Assembly: GCA_020091685.1 (NCBI GenBank)
Contig: CM034607.1
Span: forward strand, 12,824,884 to 12,888,883
Direction: 5' to 3'
Origin: Lutjanus erythropterus
Taxonomy: Eukaryota; Chordata; Actinopteri; Lutjaniformes; Lutjanidae
Length of the DNA stretch: 64,000 nt
Notes under the pieces: generated by a model
The model's input: the letters and a program-made list of their open reading frames with translations, nothing else
Databases searched by the model: none
Told to the model about the DNA's origin: nothing
Translations under genes and position numbers: made by a program
Shown: positions 1 through 11,829 of the stretch, piece after piece
How positions within the stretch are numbered: position 1 is the stretch's first letter
Layout: every line of letters begins with the position of its first letter

Positions 1-109
1 TTTACAGAAGTATCTGAACTTCTACTTGAGGAAAGAATGTGTGTACTTTTGCCATCTCTGAGTACAGGAAATATCATGCACAAGTTCTGAGCCCTATCTT
101 ACAGCCTTT

Positions 110-126
110 TTTCTCTCTCTCTCTCA
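110..126. repeat. (CT)n microsatellite
   Basis: This is a short, nearly pure CT dinucleotide run. The surrounding bases 1-600 show no coding or transposon signal, apart from a possible 21-nt microexon at 293-313 described in the findings. Confidence 0.8.
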
Positions 127-629
127 CAATCAAACACACTGTATTTATAACTTGACTGGTCCATCCTGAAACCTTATCTGCTAACTCAGCACAAACTACA
201 CTGCAGCCTCACAGAGACACTGCAGCCTTTTAAAAACACATACATATTCACACACATACACCGAGAGCTTCTCCTCACATCTCCCGTCGCAGGTTTTTTG
301 AAGTCAAGAGATGGTAAGATCTACCTTTCCTCGCCGTTTACTCTTTCCTTCTTTTTTGTTGTTCATCACCGCCCCATTTTCATCAGACAGAGTCGAGATG
401 AAGGCTTTGTCAGGAGTAATACTGGCTGGAGGGCAGCAGAATGAAACGTTAGGTAACAGAGGAGAGGAGAAGATGGAGAGAGGATGAAGACACAAGAGAG
501 CAGAGACGATGGGGGGAAGTGAAGACAAGGGTATCAGATGTGAGAGAGATGTGGCTTGACAAAAAGCAACTTGCCCTTATCACCCAAACTAGCACTCTAA
601 AGGTTTTTTTTCTCTTTTCTGAGGTGATG

Positions 630-1437
630 TTAAAGGGATACTTTGGATTATTTGAAATGGGTTGTATGAGGTACTTATCCATAGTTAGCGTATAGCCCAC
701 AGTAGATGGTGGTCGGCACACCCCCACATTGGAGAAGCAAAGAGGAGTTCCAGAATGGAAGCTAAGCGGTGAATTGCTGTGGACAGGGTCATAAATCAGT
801 TTGTGTGTGCGCTATATTTAGATTATTTTCTCTGCTTTAAAATGCCAGCAGGCAGCCTTTTCTGACCAACAACTGCTGTTACATATAAGCCAAATATCAA
901 ATCCAAACCAACCAAACTCCATAGGCAAAATCGGTAATTTTACATTTCAGAACACAGGAGCCGCACATCTACCACTTCCTCAATCAGTTAGTTAGTGTTA
1001 TTTTGTGACTTCATATTAATTTGATTTCGCCGAAGTCACAGAATAACACAAACAAACTATAGACTGAGGCAATGATAGACCTGCAACTCTTGTGTTCTGT
1101 GAGATAAATTTACTGTTTGGTTGGTTTGGATAGAGTGATAGTTGGCTTATATAACTAAGCTATCTGACAGCAAAGTAAAGTGGTGAAAATCTTCTAAATA
1201 CAGCATACACTTAAACTGACATATATATATATTTAGGTAGACCTTTTATAGATGGCTAAAATACCTTTGGTTGCTGACCCTGTCCACAGCAATTCATTGC
1301 TTAGCTTCTGAGCTGGTGCCCTTTTCTGTTTCTCCAAACTGGGCACATACCAATCATTATCTACTACAGGTAATAAACTGACTATCGATAAGTACCTCAT
1401 ATAACCCCACTTCAAATGATCTAAACTATCCCTTTAA
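630..1437. mobile_element. 808-bp TTAA-flanked foldback MITE
   Basis: The element begins TTAAAGGGATACTTTGG and ends in the near inverse, CTAAACTATCCCTTTAA, so a TTAA lies at each end. The inversion continues through the whole element. The arm starting at 630 matches the reverse complement of the arm ending at 1437 for over 200 bases, including a shared stretch around a GACAGGGTC motif. The inner arms also pair: bases 995-1012 with 1032-1049 across a loop near 1022. No transposase frame is present, so this is a non-autonomous element. TTAA flanks are typical of piggyBac-type mobilisation, but I cannot prove that assignment. The open frames at 449-727 and 1233-1415 are translations of the two arms. 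An 83-bp relative lies at 36197-36279. Confidence 0.85.
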
Positions 1438-3340
1438 GACTGGCTGACTGTAGGACTTCTACCCTAAGACAAATATTTTTTAATGTAAAGACTGTGCTGT
1501 CTTCCCTGTGGCTGGATTACAACATCTCAGATTCAACTTTTTCAGCTCGTGATGGACATAACATGACTTGGGTCAACTTTCATTAGTCTGAGCTGTATTT
1601 TAGCCTGTTAATTAGCTCAACAACCTACAACTTAGCTATGCCGTACACTGACAGTGTTAAAATAGCATCCAATTGCACACACATTACAAAGGCGTTAACT
1701 TGCCAACTTGAAGCTTCGGCATGCCAACATATAACAGATAATGAATAATAAATTTGACAGAGGTTGATAAGAGCTAACGCTAACAAAGTACATTTGACCT
1801 TCCCTCCCACACATACTGTCTCAACGACTGAAAAAAGGATGTCAGACGCTGTTACCTGAACCACACACTGACATCAGCCACTGAGACTCAAACATCAAAT
1901 AGCACAACACCAAGGAGTTGAGAAAACTTCGCCTGTACGCAAATGTGTGCTGATGTGCGATACTGACAACCAATAGCTTCTGACCTGCTCCATTATGTAT
2001 AGAAACTAATTAGAGGAAAACTGATTATTGATCCCAATAGTCGAAGATATCATTTCGAACCTAGATTAATGAATATTCCCAGCTGCAAATACATTGACAT
2101 AGTATCATCTTACATACAGCTGATATGTGAGCAATAGCTGTCTATGTACAAATCCAACAAACACAAAACAACACACAGCATAAATCTGGAATCATCTTTC
2201 TGGTCATCTGATGAATATCAGTCTAGTCTATCTCTGTTTTGGTCAAGCTTGTCACTAGGGTTGACTGATGTTTACCATATTGGTACCAAATATCAGCTGT
2301 AATCATGGCCACTTTGACAGCAACCTCCAACTGTTTCACTCAGCTAAAGACACAGTCAGGCATTGCAGTGATTGGGGTGTGTGTTTATTTGTGCTTCTAG
2401 CATAACCACTGTAAAACAATCGAGAAATAATGTTTAATTTCTCTGATTCACCAACTTTCTTGCTACAAACAGTCCCTGTCCTTATTCAGTCCATACCTTG
2501 CATGACCACAGCTGTATACACTCTTTCTGTAATAAAGAATAAACTGCTTACACAAAAGAAACACCAAGCATTGCAAGACACAGAAAATACAAGTGACTTG
2601 GCTAGCTGGGGAAGCTAGCAAAGTATGTAACCCACAAAACACTACGAGCAGTCTAGCCTGCCCCTGCAGGACTAGACTGCAGACATGCAGACCTCCGTCT
2701 GCCGAATGGCCCACTGGCCCTGTCCAACTGCACACTCCCAGCTTTTAAGCAGTGCAGACTGACTGCAGCTGCTGGAAATCACTGCAGCTGAAGGAGGAGG
2801 GGCAGAACCTGGGCACCTGAGAGCACAGCAACACACACACACTGTAGCAAGTAACACTTGGTTTCATAATGTTAGTGCGATGACTAGCAGCTCCATTTTA
2901 TTTTCCCTCCCATGTCAAAAAAGGAATGAAACTCCTGCCTTACAGCAACTCTGACGGGACACACACCTCAAATACATAAAGGTTTTAAATCACGATGTTA
3001 TGATGGTAGAGGGCTCAGTGGTCAATGACTGTCAGTCATCATAACCTAATCAGTTATTAATACAAAAATATTGATTAGTGTAGCTTTAACAGGCAACAGG
3101 GACATACATTTGAAAAATTCCTGGAAACAGCTTGCTCAGGAATTGAACTTTTTTGCTGCTGCCAGTATGGTGGCAACGTAGGAAAGAAATTCACAAATTT
3201 GAGTTGAGTATGTAAATTACAAGTTGAGCTGAGAGGCTGAGCTAAGCCGGAGCCTCAACCGAAGAATCTGAGAATAAAGCCTGATGATGTAAAGGTGAGC
3301 TTCAAAAGCTGAGGCTGAGATGTTCTATGGTGGTCACTGT
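1438..3340. other. Unique or unrecognised DNA without a gene
   Basis: No coding exon or clear transposon end is visible. Bases 2240-2300 carry a short motif (GGTTGACTGATG, then GGTACCAAATATCAG) resembling fish hAT-type termini, too degenerate to bound. Bases 2640-2850 are unusually GC-rich and give a 61-codon minus-strand frame with a hydrophobic Cys-rich start, but there is no supporting splice site. Confidence 0.4.
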
Positions 3341-3344
3341 AATC

Positions 3345-3605
3345 ACAGCCTTGAAATACCAGACAATCAAGAGATCTCACCACCTACCAATCATGTGGGG
3401 ATTTCTAAATACAAGGAAGGTGCCTGAACAGTGGCAAGTACAACCACTAAAAACCCTGCACCCCTTACATTTTTTCAGATACACTCCTCACCCTAAAGTC
3501 TTTGGATTGGTTTGGCAGTTGAGGATTTTCTTAAACTCCATAATTGTTTCCACTCAGTCTTAGCAGTGAAAGCTGGGAGATTGTCCTCAGTCTCCAAGTG
3601 TTTAG
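3345..3605 (+). repeat. Dispersed repeat, copy 1 (partner at 47.2 kb)
   Basis: Two blocks match bases 47245-47360 and 47565-47665 in the same order and orientation. One runs from a 'ctcaccacctacc' motif through 'ggatttctaaatacaagg'. The other covers 'ctaaagtctttggattggtt' to 'aaagctgggagattgtcctc'. I estimate roughly 75-80 percent identity by eye. The other copy carries an extra block of about 200 bases in the middle. The 78-codon frame at 3327-3563 lies on the repeat and is not a gene. Confidence 0.65.
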
Positions 3606-4462
3606 AGTTTGACTTGTGAGTATAATGTATTCAAAACCTAATGCACGAAGTTTGACAGCTTAGTTTAGACTCTGTTCTCCACCGCTCTGACAGTAAAGGA
3701 CAGGTTATGTACTGTGTGTTCTGCATTTGCATATATGTAAATCACACTGGTAAACAACTTTAAAACACTTATTACCACATTTGAAGCTGTGCGGCAAGTT
3801 AAGTGCTGTTTTTATTTAGCATTAGACCTTTGCTCAGGCTCACGGGAGGAACAGGCTGTTTCTACATAACTCAGAGGATGGATGATAGTTTAGTGGACTG
3901 GTGCGTAGTCGGGCACTTTGGCAGTTTGACACACTGCAGAACTTGAACCCCATTTCCTCTCAAGCTGTGATCAAAGGAAAGCATTTGCTTGTTGACAAGC
4001 TAATTAGCACATAGTATGAGTGCCACTCCAGGATCCCGCTAGTAGCTGCATGTAGCCTTAAAGAGATTGGATGGTGTTGGCTGGGTTCACTTCCTCTTTG
4101 ATGGGTTGTGTTTGAGTCTTGCCAAAGCAGGTAATGATACTACACTGGCAGTCATGCAGCACACTGCTGTGAGTGTTCCCCCAAGTCTGCACCTTGCCAA
4201 AGATAAAAATTCAGGACATTTTAGGTCTTTAGAGGAGTGAAGTGCAGCTTTTTGATGTATATAGACTTACACTTATACTGGAGGCTGAACAAGTAAAAGG
4301 CATCAGACGAGGACAAACCCGGAAGATTTGATTTTTTTAAATGCACCAATGTACAGAAAGTTAAGGAACTCAAATATAACTTTGAGTAGACAAAATCTGC
4401 CACTCAGGCATTCATTATAGCAAAGAATAATACGTGTTTACAGCACCAATTCCACTCTAGCT

Positions 4463-5420
4463 CAGCTACTCTCAACCAGCGGACTGTAGCCCTCTGCTGG
4501 GACTCAGAGCACCATTTTGGCTGTAATGCCCACACCTATCCTGGAGGCAGTGGTACTGCATCTGTGGTAGCTGGCTATTGAACCTTATAATAGTCCAACC
4601 TCATGGTGATTGAATTTTTATTAAATTGCATTTTTGTGGCTGAGGATTTTTTCAACTCCTTCAGACACTGAAAATCATTTATAACAGAAAGAACACACAG
4701 GTATACCATGATTTTTTTTTGTTAATATAAACTCATTTCACAGCCAACTCATATACAGGGGTGTGTCCAGACTTTTTTTTTTGACTGGGTGGCTCTAAGT
4801 TCTTTTTATTTATTTTTATTTTAGAACAATGTTATTTAACGAATTTGTTGGAAAATAGAAAGTTCACCAGCGCTTGAGCAGTATTCCTACCTGTTCTGAA
4901 ACAGGAAGTGAGACAGGGGTCCTTAGGGTATAGCTAACCCTTTTTTATGTCTGCTTAAATCATGTTTCTAAAAAAATCTGACAGAGTTGATGGAAAGCTG
5001 GGACACAACTTTAAAGCAACTTTTCCTTTAAAAAATATTTTACAACAAACACAATTATGATAGCACATGTTTACAACTATGTTGTTTTTGAAGGCTTTGA
5101 ACACATTTTTTAAAAGTTGTGGATTCTTGTCTGGGGCAAGGGTGTTTTCTAGGACAGAGCAAGTTTAGAAGTAAATAATTAAAGCAGAACAAAACATTTT
5201 ATAAATTATATATAGTATATGTATGTATCCTGAAAGTATAAATTTTCACCCCCCAAAAATGGAATTACAGTATTAGTAGTCATTTTTTTAAAGTTATTTT
5301 TGGTAGGACATGATTTGAATATCACAACTCCAAAGGGGACACGTCGTTGGTAAAGTGGTCTTCTGAAAGTTTTTAACAATCAGAAGTGGGCTTTAGTTAC
5401 AAAAGGTTGACAACCCTTGC
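4463..5420. mobile_element. Degenerate hAT-like DNA transposon remnant
   Basis: The left end reads CAGCTACTCTCAACC and the right end GGTTGACAACCCTTGC. Both are close to the CAGNGGTTCTCAACC terminal repeat of hAT-superfamily elements. The interior is AT-rich with no transposase frame. A second terminus-like motif inside, near 4757 (ACAGGGGTGTGTCCAGAC), suggests another element is nested. Termini are diverged and no 8-bp target duplication could be confirmed, so the bounds are approximate. Confidence 0.4.
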
Positions 5421-5429
5421 CCTTCGCTG

Positions 5430-6740
5430 ACTCACTGCAATCTCCCAGCTAAACGTAATAATGCATGACCTTTCTTGCATCGGTACTGATATTCAACGCT
5501 CTTCAGAGGGTTTAGGAATCAATGGCCTTATCTAGCAGAGCCTTGTTTTGGCCAGGGTCTACTGAAACCAACAGCCTCTGAGTTTTAATTCTGTTTTTGT
5601 AGCAGTAAACACTTGGCAGAGCGCTTTCATTAGGGAGAAGAAGTCAGAAGTGTGCTCGCAGTGTCAGAGTGTGTGGTGTGTGGATTGTAATAAGAGAGGG
5701 TATGGTAGTTATTGAATGTGTTTTACAATGTGGCATTCTAAGATAATTGGACTGGGCTGCTGATCAGCAGAAATTCAGACTCAGAGGGTGGGTCCTGCAT
5801 CTCCCGGAGCTATTCAGCACATGCAACGTTATGAGAAAGAGAACGGCATGCTGGGTGATGTAGTTGATGAATCAATATAATGATGGGTGGAAATGATGAA
5901 CTGAGAGGCAGATTTTTAAAAAAAGAAAAGAAAGAGGGATTGAGATAGAGGGAGAGATTGTGTCTCACTTGCCCTCTCGGCCAAATGAGGCAGACGAGAG
6001 AGAACATTCCTGGTTGTTTTCCAGAGATAAAATTGCAGCACAGAGGAGTGGAAAGACTTAAAACACTGCACGTCAGAGGGATGAGCTCACTCATTTTCCC
6101 CCCTCGTAGGCCTCTGGCCCACATTTAGTACTCTCAAGCTCACACACACACATACAGTGGACTCATGACACACAAATTTACAAGCTTTTCACAACAATAA
6201 ACTTGGAGTGGACATGTGGAAATCTGTACACTTCTCAAATTAGATTGTGTTGTTTGACATAGTGCCTGACATCCTGTGTGTTTTTGCACATATACAGTGC
6301 ATATTGATGAGTGAGGCTGGATTAGACCATTAAAGAGAGGGAACTTTAATTCAAACCTTTGTAATTATTTATCTGACCACAGTATTCACTTTCCATTTCA
6401 GTCATTTTTATGCACTCTGCAGTATTGAGATGTGGCTCAATACTACTTTACTGAGTTAATGGTGTTTCAAGGTTATCGCTTGCTCATTATGTAAGCAGTT
6501 CTGATGAAGCTCCCCATGCACTTTTTTTTTTCTGTAGAGAGAAGAGACACCACAGGACAGGTCCATTCATGAAGCAGCAGCCCTGAAGCAATTACAAGTT
6601 TAAGTGTTTTGTTCAAGTACATTTCTTGCCAGTAATGTTCAGGCGCCGCCTGTTACAGCCTACAAACTAGACTAGTCACACCCTGAAGGATACCCGTCAG
6701 CCATAAACATTGCCTATCAACAGTGGAAATGGAGTAATTA
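5430..6740. other. Stretch without a gene
   Basis: No exon is supported here. The 104-codon minus frame at 5810-6124 has no splice or start support. A 'ggcatgctgggtgatgtagt' motif near 5848 resembles a widely repeated vertebrate sequence. The remainder looks like ordinary non-coding DNA. Confidence 0.4.
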
Positions 6741-6744
6741 ATGC

Positions 6745-7015
6745 TTTGGTCACACTACATAACTTTCAAAGTCCTCAGATTGCAGTACTGTTCACTACAC
6801 AACTTTCTGTTTTGTAATTGGAGAGTTGTTGCGGTTTGCACACTACATGCCTGATCAGCGACAGGGGGCATTCATTACAAGATCTTTTACCAGGAGGAAT
6901 CCCCCGGTGAGTCTGTCTTTTCTTGCCGGGAGCGTGCGCTGATTCACCTCTGATCTGGGTGGGTTTGGTTGATGATCTCAGCAAGTGGAGAATCAAGACT
7001 AAAATCCATGAAGGC
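6745..7015. repeat. Transposon fragment ('cactacataact' type)
   Basis: The segment repeats the phrases 'cacactacataactttcaaag', 'cactacacaactttctg' and 'gcgacagggggc...cattaca...gatcttttaccaggaggaat'. I recognise these as part of an abundant teleost DNA-transposon family. No complete end or transposase is visible. The 73-codon minus frame at 6775-6996 lies on this repeat. Confidence 0.45.
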
Positions 7016-7069
7016 TCCTTAACTTTTATGGCTATGGGTCTGTCTTAAACTGTCTAACATGCAAATGTT

Positions 7070-7152
7070 GCTCTTTTCTGACATTTTATGGACCAAGCAA
7101 CGAAGTGGTTAAACAGATTAATCAATAATGAAAACTACTGTTAGTTGCAGCT
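7070..7152 (+). repeat. Fragment of 'AATCGTTAGTTGCAGC' repeat, copy 1
   Basis: The segment runs from 'ctgacattttatggacc' to 'ctgttagttgcagct', the terminal part of a teleost repeat ending GTTAGTTGCAGCC. The same end is present at 7888-8016 in the same orientation, and internal parts of the family lie at 58215-59270. The sequence is 5'-truncated. Confidence 0.6.
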
Positions 7153-7262
7153 AAACTGCACATCGCAATGTTTCTAACAGTGAACAATGGATCAAATGAC
7201 TGTTCTTCTTGTAATGCGATAGGGGTCACTCAGGGTGACCATGAGCTAAAGAACCAGACATT

Positions 7263-7318
7263 TCTCAGTTGGTGGAGACCAAAACAGAACTAAAATGGGA
7301 ATATCAAGCTTGACAGCT
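7263..7318 (+). repeat. Short copy of the 'gtggagaccaaagcagagct' repeat
   Basis: The phrase 'gttggtggagaccaaaacag' matches the core of the repeat found three times between 51.4 and 54.5 kb ('ggtttggtgaagaccaaagc'). Only about 55 bases align, so this is a fragment. Confidence 0.35.
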
Positions 7319-7822
7319 AATTATGGTGTCCCCATCTTGCTGGAGAAACAACCTAATGCTGCTTTAAGTTTGTTTTCCACATGAATAAAGCATCAACCTT
7401 TCAGCAGATATTAGTAGGTAGGTTATTCCTTGTGATTTCCCATCCCAACAACCTCTTTCCACAGGCATCACGGTGAGTTTTACAATCCAAAACTCAATCA
7501 TATAGGTGCAGTCAATACAAGCACCATTTAGAGTCATGTACATATGGCACCAGACAGGCAACAGAGGGCTGGGTTTCATTCCCAAAGGCAAACAAAATTT
7601 CCTAAAAGGTACAGTAGTATATAGAGCAATGAAAACATAGACTGCTTAATCTTTTCCATTGTTATTGACTATATGAACACAGAAAGCCATATCTGAAAAG
7701 CAAATTGGGAAACACTTGGAAAATCATATTAGAAGGATGCCATGCATTTGAGATTTGTAATTTTTGCTAAGAACTGTGTCGAAAGAGTCATCAGTGCAAG
7801 TTTCAAACAAAAATATTAATAC

Positions 7823-7866
7823 AGTACGATACGATACGATACGATACAATACAATGTGATACGATC
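7823..7866. repeat. (ACGAT)n pentanucleotide microsatellite
   Basis: Four perfect TACGA units are followed by degenerate units (acaat, acaat, gtgat, acgat). The array sits just upstream of the repeat end at 7888-8016. Confidence 0.85.
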
Positions 7867-7887
7867 ATTGTTGTTGGGTTGTGGGCA

Positions 7888-8016
7888 AAATAAGACAATT
7901 AAAGGATGTAATCTTGGGCTGTGGGAAACAAACAACTGACCAAACAACTAATCGATTACTCAAGAAAATAATCAACAGATTAATCAGCAATGAAAATAAT
8001 CGTTAGTTGCAGCCAT
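7888..8016 (+). repeat. Fragment of 'AATCGTTAGTTGCAGC' repeat, copy 2
   Basis: This direct-orientation copy is longer than the one at 7070-7152. It includes an 'atcttgggctgtgggaa' block, then 'ctaatcgattactcaagaaa', and ends 'aatcgttagttgcagcc'. The internal GATTAATC inversions make it a likely hairpin former. It is a decayed non-autonomous DNA transposon end. Confidence 0.65.
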
Positions 8017-8437
8017 ATTATTCTTTAATATTTGCCTTAAGGGTTTACTTAAGGGCACAGCTAATGGGGATTTTAACAAATAAAGAAATCACACTGTATT
8101 AAAAAAGTAAATAAGTACTTTAATTTAATTCCATTTACAATGAAAGTCATCTTAAGGAATACTTTACTTACTACTAACTTGTTAGTATCAGTAAGGGAGT
8201 AGTGTAATCAGTATCATTATCTGAGTACATGTAAGTATTACAGTCTGTTTCCAGCACTGTGATGTGTGTCTGTTTGTCTGCTAGCTGCTGTTTGAGTGCA
8301 AATAAGCTTATTACTACAACGATTCATTGGCACCAGAAAACATACAACTTAGCTCAAACACAGACAGAAGGAAACTGAGTCAAAACAAATCAATACATAA
8401 ATCCATTACTTCACACTGCGCAGGGTCTGCGGTGCAC

Positions 8438-8462
8438 AAAAAAAAAAAAAAAAAAAAAAAAA
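8438..8462 (+). repeat. Poly(A) tract of 25 A
   Basis: This is an uninterrupted A run. I see no SINE or LINE body immediately upstream, so it cannot be assigned as a retrotransposon tail. The 70-codon frame crossing it is not a gene. Confidence 0.85.
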
Positions 8463-8673
8463 CATATCAGCAACACTTTACCAAAGACAAGGAATTTCAG
8501 CAATTTAATTTAACTGCGGGGACTAGTCTCTCCGGCTGATACACTGCAGAACTGCAGAGCAATCATCCAGCTCGACTCCTCAACACTAGTTTTACTTAAA
8601 CCTGCTTCCCTGCTGTAATGTCAGCAAATTACCAGTGAGTAGAGATTTGGATGAGTCAGAGGAATAGTGATAC

Positions 8674-8703
8674 TGTGTGTGTGTGTGTGTGAGTGTGTGT
8701 GTG
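8674..8703. repeat. (GT)n microsatellite
   Basis: The GT dinucleotide array has one GA interruption. It generates part of the spurious 182-codon minus frame at 8656-9204. Confidence 0.9.
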
Positions 8704-8739
8704 GTGCTCGCTGTGACAAAGTGTTATAGCTGCACTTGA

Positions 8740-8960
8740 GAAAGCACTTTCTTCCAACCACTGGGGGGAAGACTCAAGGGAGCTGCGAGCTGACTCAGTC
8801 TCATCTGAAAAGCTCTGACTAGGGTCTCCCAAGAGGGACCCCCCCCCTCCCTCCTCCACAAAGCTCCCTTCAGAGCTCCACGAGCTGTGGAGGATCGCTC
8901 GGGCCCCCTGAGTGATATTGCGGAGCCGGCCCCTGAGAACACACTGACAGCGTGATGAGG
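8740..8960. other. GC-rich unique segment
   Basis: The stretch is markedly richer in GC than its flanks, has a C8 run near 8841 and no repeat similarity to the rest of the window. All minus frames are open because of composition. There is no exon-quality splice pair, although a possible 37-nt minus exon with good signals (acceptor near 9065, donor at 9026) sits just above it. It could be an exon-proximal or regulatory sequence of the minus-strand gene beginning at 11.9 kb. Confidence 0.2.
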
Positions 8961-9377
8961 GAGTATGACAGTTCAGAACGAAATAAATAAATAAAACAAG
9001 ACAACAAAAGAGATTTCTCCTCACCTCTCTGTCTCTTGATTTCTGTCTCGCACACATACACCTGGATACAAATAGAAACACATACACCTTTCTCTCCAAC
9101 AAGCCAACAGACAAACAAAACAAGCGTTCGACAAGCATTTCAACAAGCTCGCAATCTTGCATAGAGGCTTTCGAAATCAAAAAACTCATGTTTCTCCTAT
9201 ACAAATATACACGAAGTCAGAATGATTGACGGCTCACGAAGAGGAACACAACCGCACATGATAAACACACACGCCTTCTTGCCACGGCCTAACCATGCTG
9301 CCACCAGCAAACGCACATAAGCTGTAATTACAGTCCAATTTCATTGCAGCTTTGGGCCCCATCGCATATACAGGGCG

Positions 9378-9434
9378 CACACGCACACACACACACAGAC
9401 ACACACACACACACACACACAGACACACACACAC
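9378..9434. repeat. (CA)n microsatellite
   Basis: CA array of about 57 bases with two GA interruptions. The 89-codon minus frame at 9234-9503, rich in Cys and Val, is its translation. Confidence 0.9.
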
Positions 9435-9775
9435 TTCGAGACAGACGGACACAGTTCTATCAAACTCAGATGGGTTCCAAAGCGTGACGAGCTGGTCAAG
9501 CATATGACTCCAGACTGTGCATTTGAAAAAAAGTCTCAGTTATAGCACTTTTTTTTAGGGTTTAAATGAAAACATATGGTATAAGACTGTTCTGAAGAGC
9601 AGTTGGTTGAGAGCAATCTATCATTTGTGGCCTTTACCATTTAACATTTTTTTATTTACAGCTTCATTGGCTGGCAGAAGTAATGTTGGATAAAGATGCT
9701 ATAAATTTAATGCAGTGATTTAATTTCTTACATCCAATTTGAATTAAATTATTTTAAATCTTATTTTTACAGCAG

Positions 9776-10790
9776 TTCAACATATTTGGAATATGCTCAT
9801 TCGCCGAGATAGATGACCAACGAGGAAAGAAACATGGTGATATCTTTTGCCACGGCTGAACTGTGGTCCTAAGTTGCACTGTGAGTGACGTTCAAAGTCA
9901 GCTGTTCTCACACTCTCGTGACCAAACGTAGCCTGGGACAAACTTCTGACAGCGACAGAAATTGAGGACAACCGTTTCACAATGTGACTGCTGCTACGAC
10001 CTGCGTCTACAAACCAAAGAGAGGAATGCACAAATGTGTGTATGGTATTTTAGCTTACTTAGTATAATACAAATTTTAAATGTTAGTTCAAGCTCTTGCA
10101 AAATTGGCATCCCAAGTTGTCCTCTTTTCCCTCTCCACAACCAGGTTATCATTCTCCTTTTCTGGATTTTTTTTCAACCATAAATACCACTATTGCAAGG
10201 ACTCTGTCCTTGTTTAGCTGCACCTTTTTTTTACCACTAAAGCTATGGATGATTGGTGATGCACACTGATGATGTTTTCTTGTATATTGACTTGCGCCGT
10301 AGCCTATGAATTGTTGTGATCATCATACATCCTGCTTACATCTAATTTGATGTTGTCCCCACATTTATTTGATCCCTGTTGCACAGCGTGGCTTGCAACT
10401 AACTTACGATGAGAAGAATGATACCACTCTAATGTAAATCTAAAGCTGCTGCCAGCAGATAGTAAAATATGGGGTAAGCAATTCTGGAGTCAGACAGTTG
10501 ATTGTTGAGTCTCATTCCCAGGTCATCAAATGCAGACACTTTGGGTTGGCCTGGACTGAGGCACTCAACAAAACAATGAGAGTCAACAATCAACCAAGCC
10601 CAAAGTGTCAGTATTTGGCGACCTGGGAATGAGACTCATCAATCAGCTGTGTTTCTCAATAATAATTTTCCTCATCTTTAACTTACGTTAGCATAAAGCC
10701 TGGAAAACTGGTAAAAAGCAAGCCAGGGTTTTGTTCAAAGTTGGCAAAATCTAACTACCAGGATCTCTGAAGCCCTCAAGGTAACATGTT
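9776..10790. repeat. Dispersed repeat copy split by two later insertions
   Basis: Three separated blocks read as one repeat when joined. They are 9776-9822 ('atgctcattcgccgagatag'), 10407-10475 ('gatgagaagaatgataccac' to 'gctgccagcag') and 10672-10790 ('gttagcataaagcctggaaa' to 'ggtaacatgtt'). The contiguous, inverted version at 47775-47915 shows the same order of motifs (GCTAAGCTAGGC, then GAGAGTGGTATC, then GAAAGTAAATAAG). The first gap (about 585 bases) holds unrecognised transposon-like DNA and the second holds the foldback element at 10495-10648. Confidence 0.55.
10495..10648. mobile_element. Short foldback element inserted in a repeat
   Basis: Bases 10495-10543 and the reverse complement of 10594-10648 match closely. 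Shared blocks are TGAGTCTCATTCCCAGGTC and CACTTTGGG, separated by a loop of about 50 bases with 'caaaacaatgagagtcaac'. There is no coding capacity. It sits between two halves of an older repeat, which marks it as the younger insertion. Confidence 0.65.
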
Positions 10791-11829
10791 AGTTTATAAC
10801 ATTCAAAACTGAACCAAAATTGTAAAACAATGTGAAGATATAAGGTTTGATGTCAAAGACATACTGTGTTGCAAAGATATATACTGAGGTTAACACGCAA
10901 CAGTAGGTAAAGAGCTAACCCCAGTCTGTCCTGTCTTGAAATACAATTTTGTACCACGTTGTAAGAGATGAGTCACAGTGGTGTCCAGTCTGCCCTCAGT
11001 CCAGCATGAGAGAATGAAAAAGAAGTGCTGCCCTGAGGGCAACAAACCACAGTGGACAGCAAAGAAAGCAATAGAAAAAGAAGCAAAACAAAAGTTACTA
11101 TGGGTCTTACTTTCCACCCCTGGAGACAGCTCTTGGCAAGTAAAGGGATGAAGACTGATGCTGAACTCGCAACGTTTCCTCCAGACTGGTTACCATTAAT
11201 GCTAATGTAAGCTATCAAACAAGTGCTTGTAAATGTATCTAATTATATAAGGCTACTGACAGTTTTAATATCTTATCTCTACAGGGGAGAACTTGTTTTG
11301 GTCAAACATTTTCCTGTGGGGAGGCTAAATAGCCAAATTCCCACATAAGAAAAGGTAACAGCTGCTACCTTGTTTATGTTCATACAGGTTAGCAAGCAGC
11401 TAACTTAGCATTCAACATGTAGGCTGCAAGTTCGGAAATTGTTTTTATTTCCCTTAGCGAAGGGGACTTTGAAAACATAGATAAGGGATGCCAACTGAAA
11501 GAGGCGCCCAATGGCAGGCTTTTACCCACAGTCTACATCTGGTGAGTCAGACTTTAAGTTTGCTGAGTTAGCTGTTTCCTGAAAGAAATAAAAACCTTTA
11601 GGAGGGACTGTGCATTTCCAGATGCTCCATTCTTACATATAGCTCATTCAAATGACAGATATGCAGGTTCAACTGCTCATCTATCTCTCAGCTAAGGAAA
11701 ATGCTTTAATGCTGACATTTCGTCAAAGTAAGACATTTTGTTTGTTTTGAATAACAAATTTTTAAACCATGCATATCCACTATTGGCCTTTACATTTCTA
11801 AAAACTCCAGTTGGGATGAGGAAACTCAC

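Noticed and set aside
7823-7866. Possible CRISPR-like short repeat array
   Set aside because: Unit of five bases without spacers. It is a microsatellite.
8656-9204. 182-codon minus-strand open frame
   Set aside because: It includes a (GT)n translation (His-Thr repeat) and two other minus frames are equally open in the same place.
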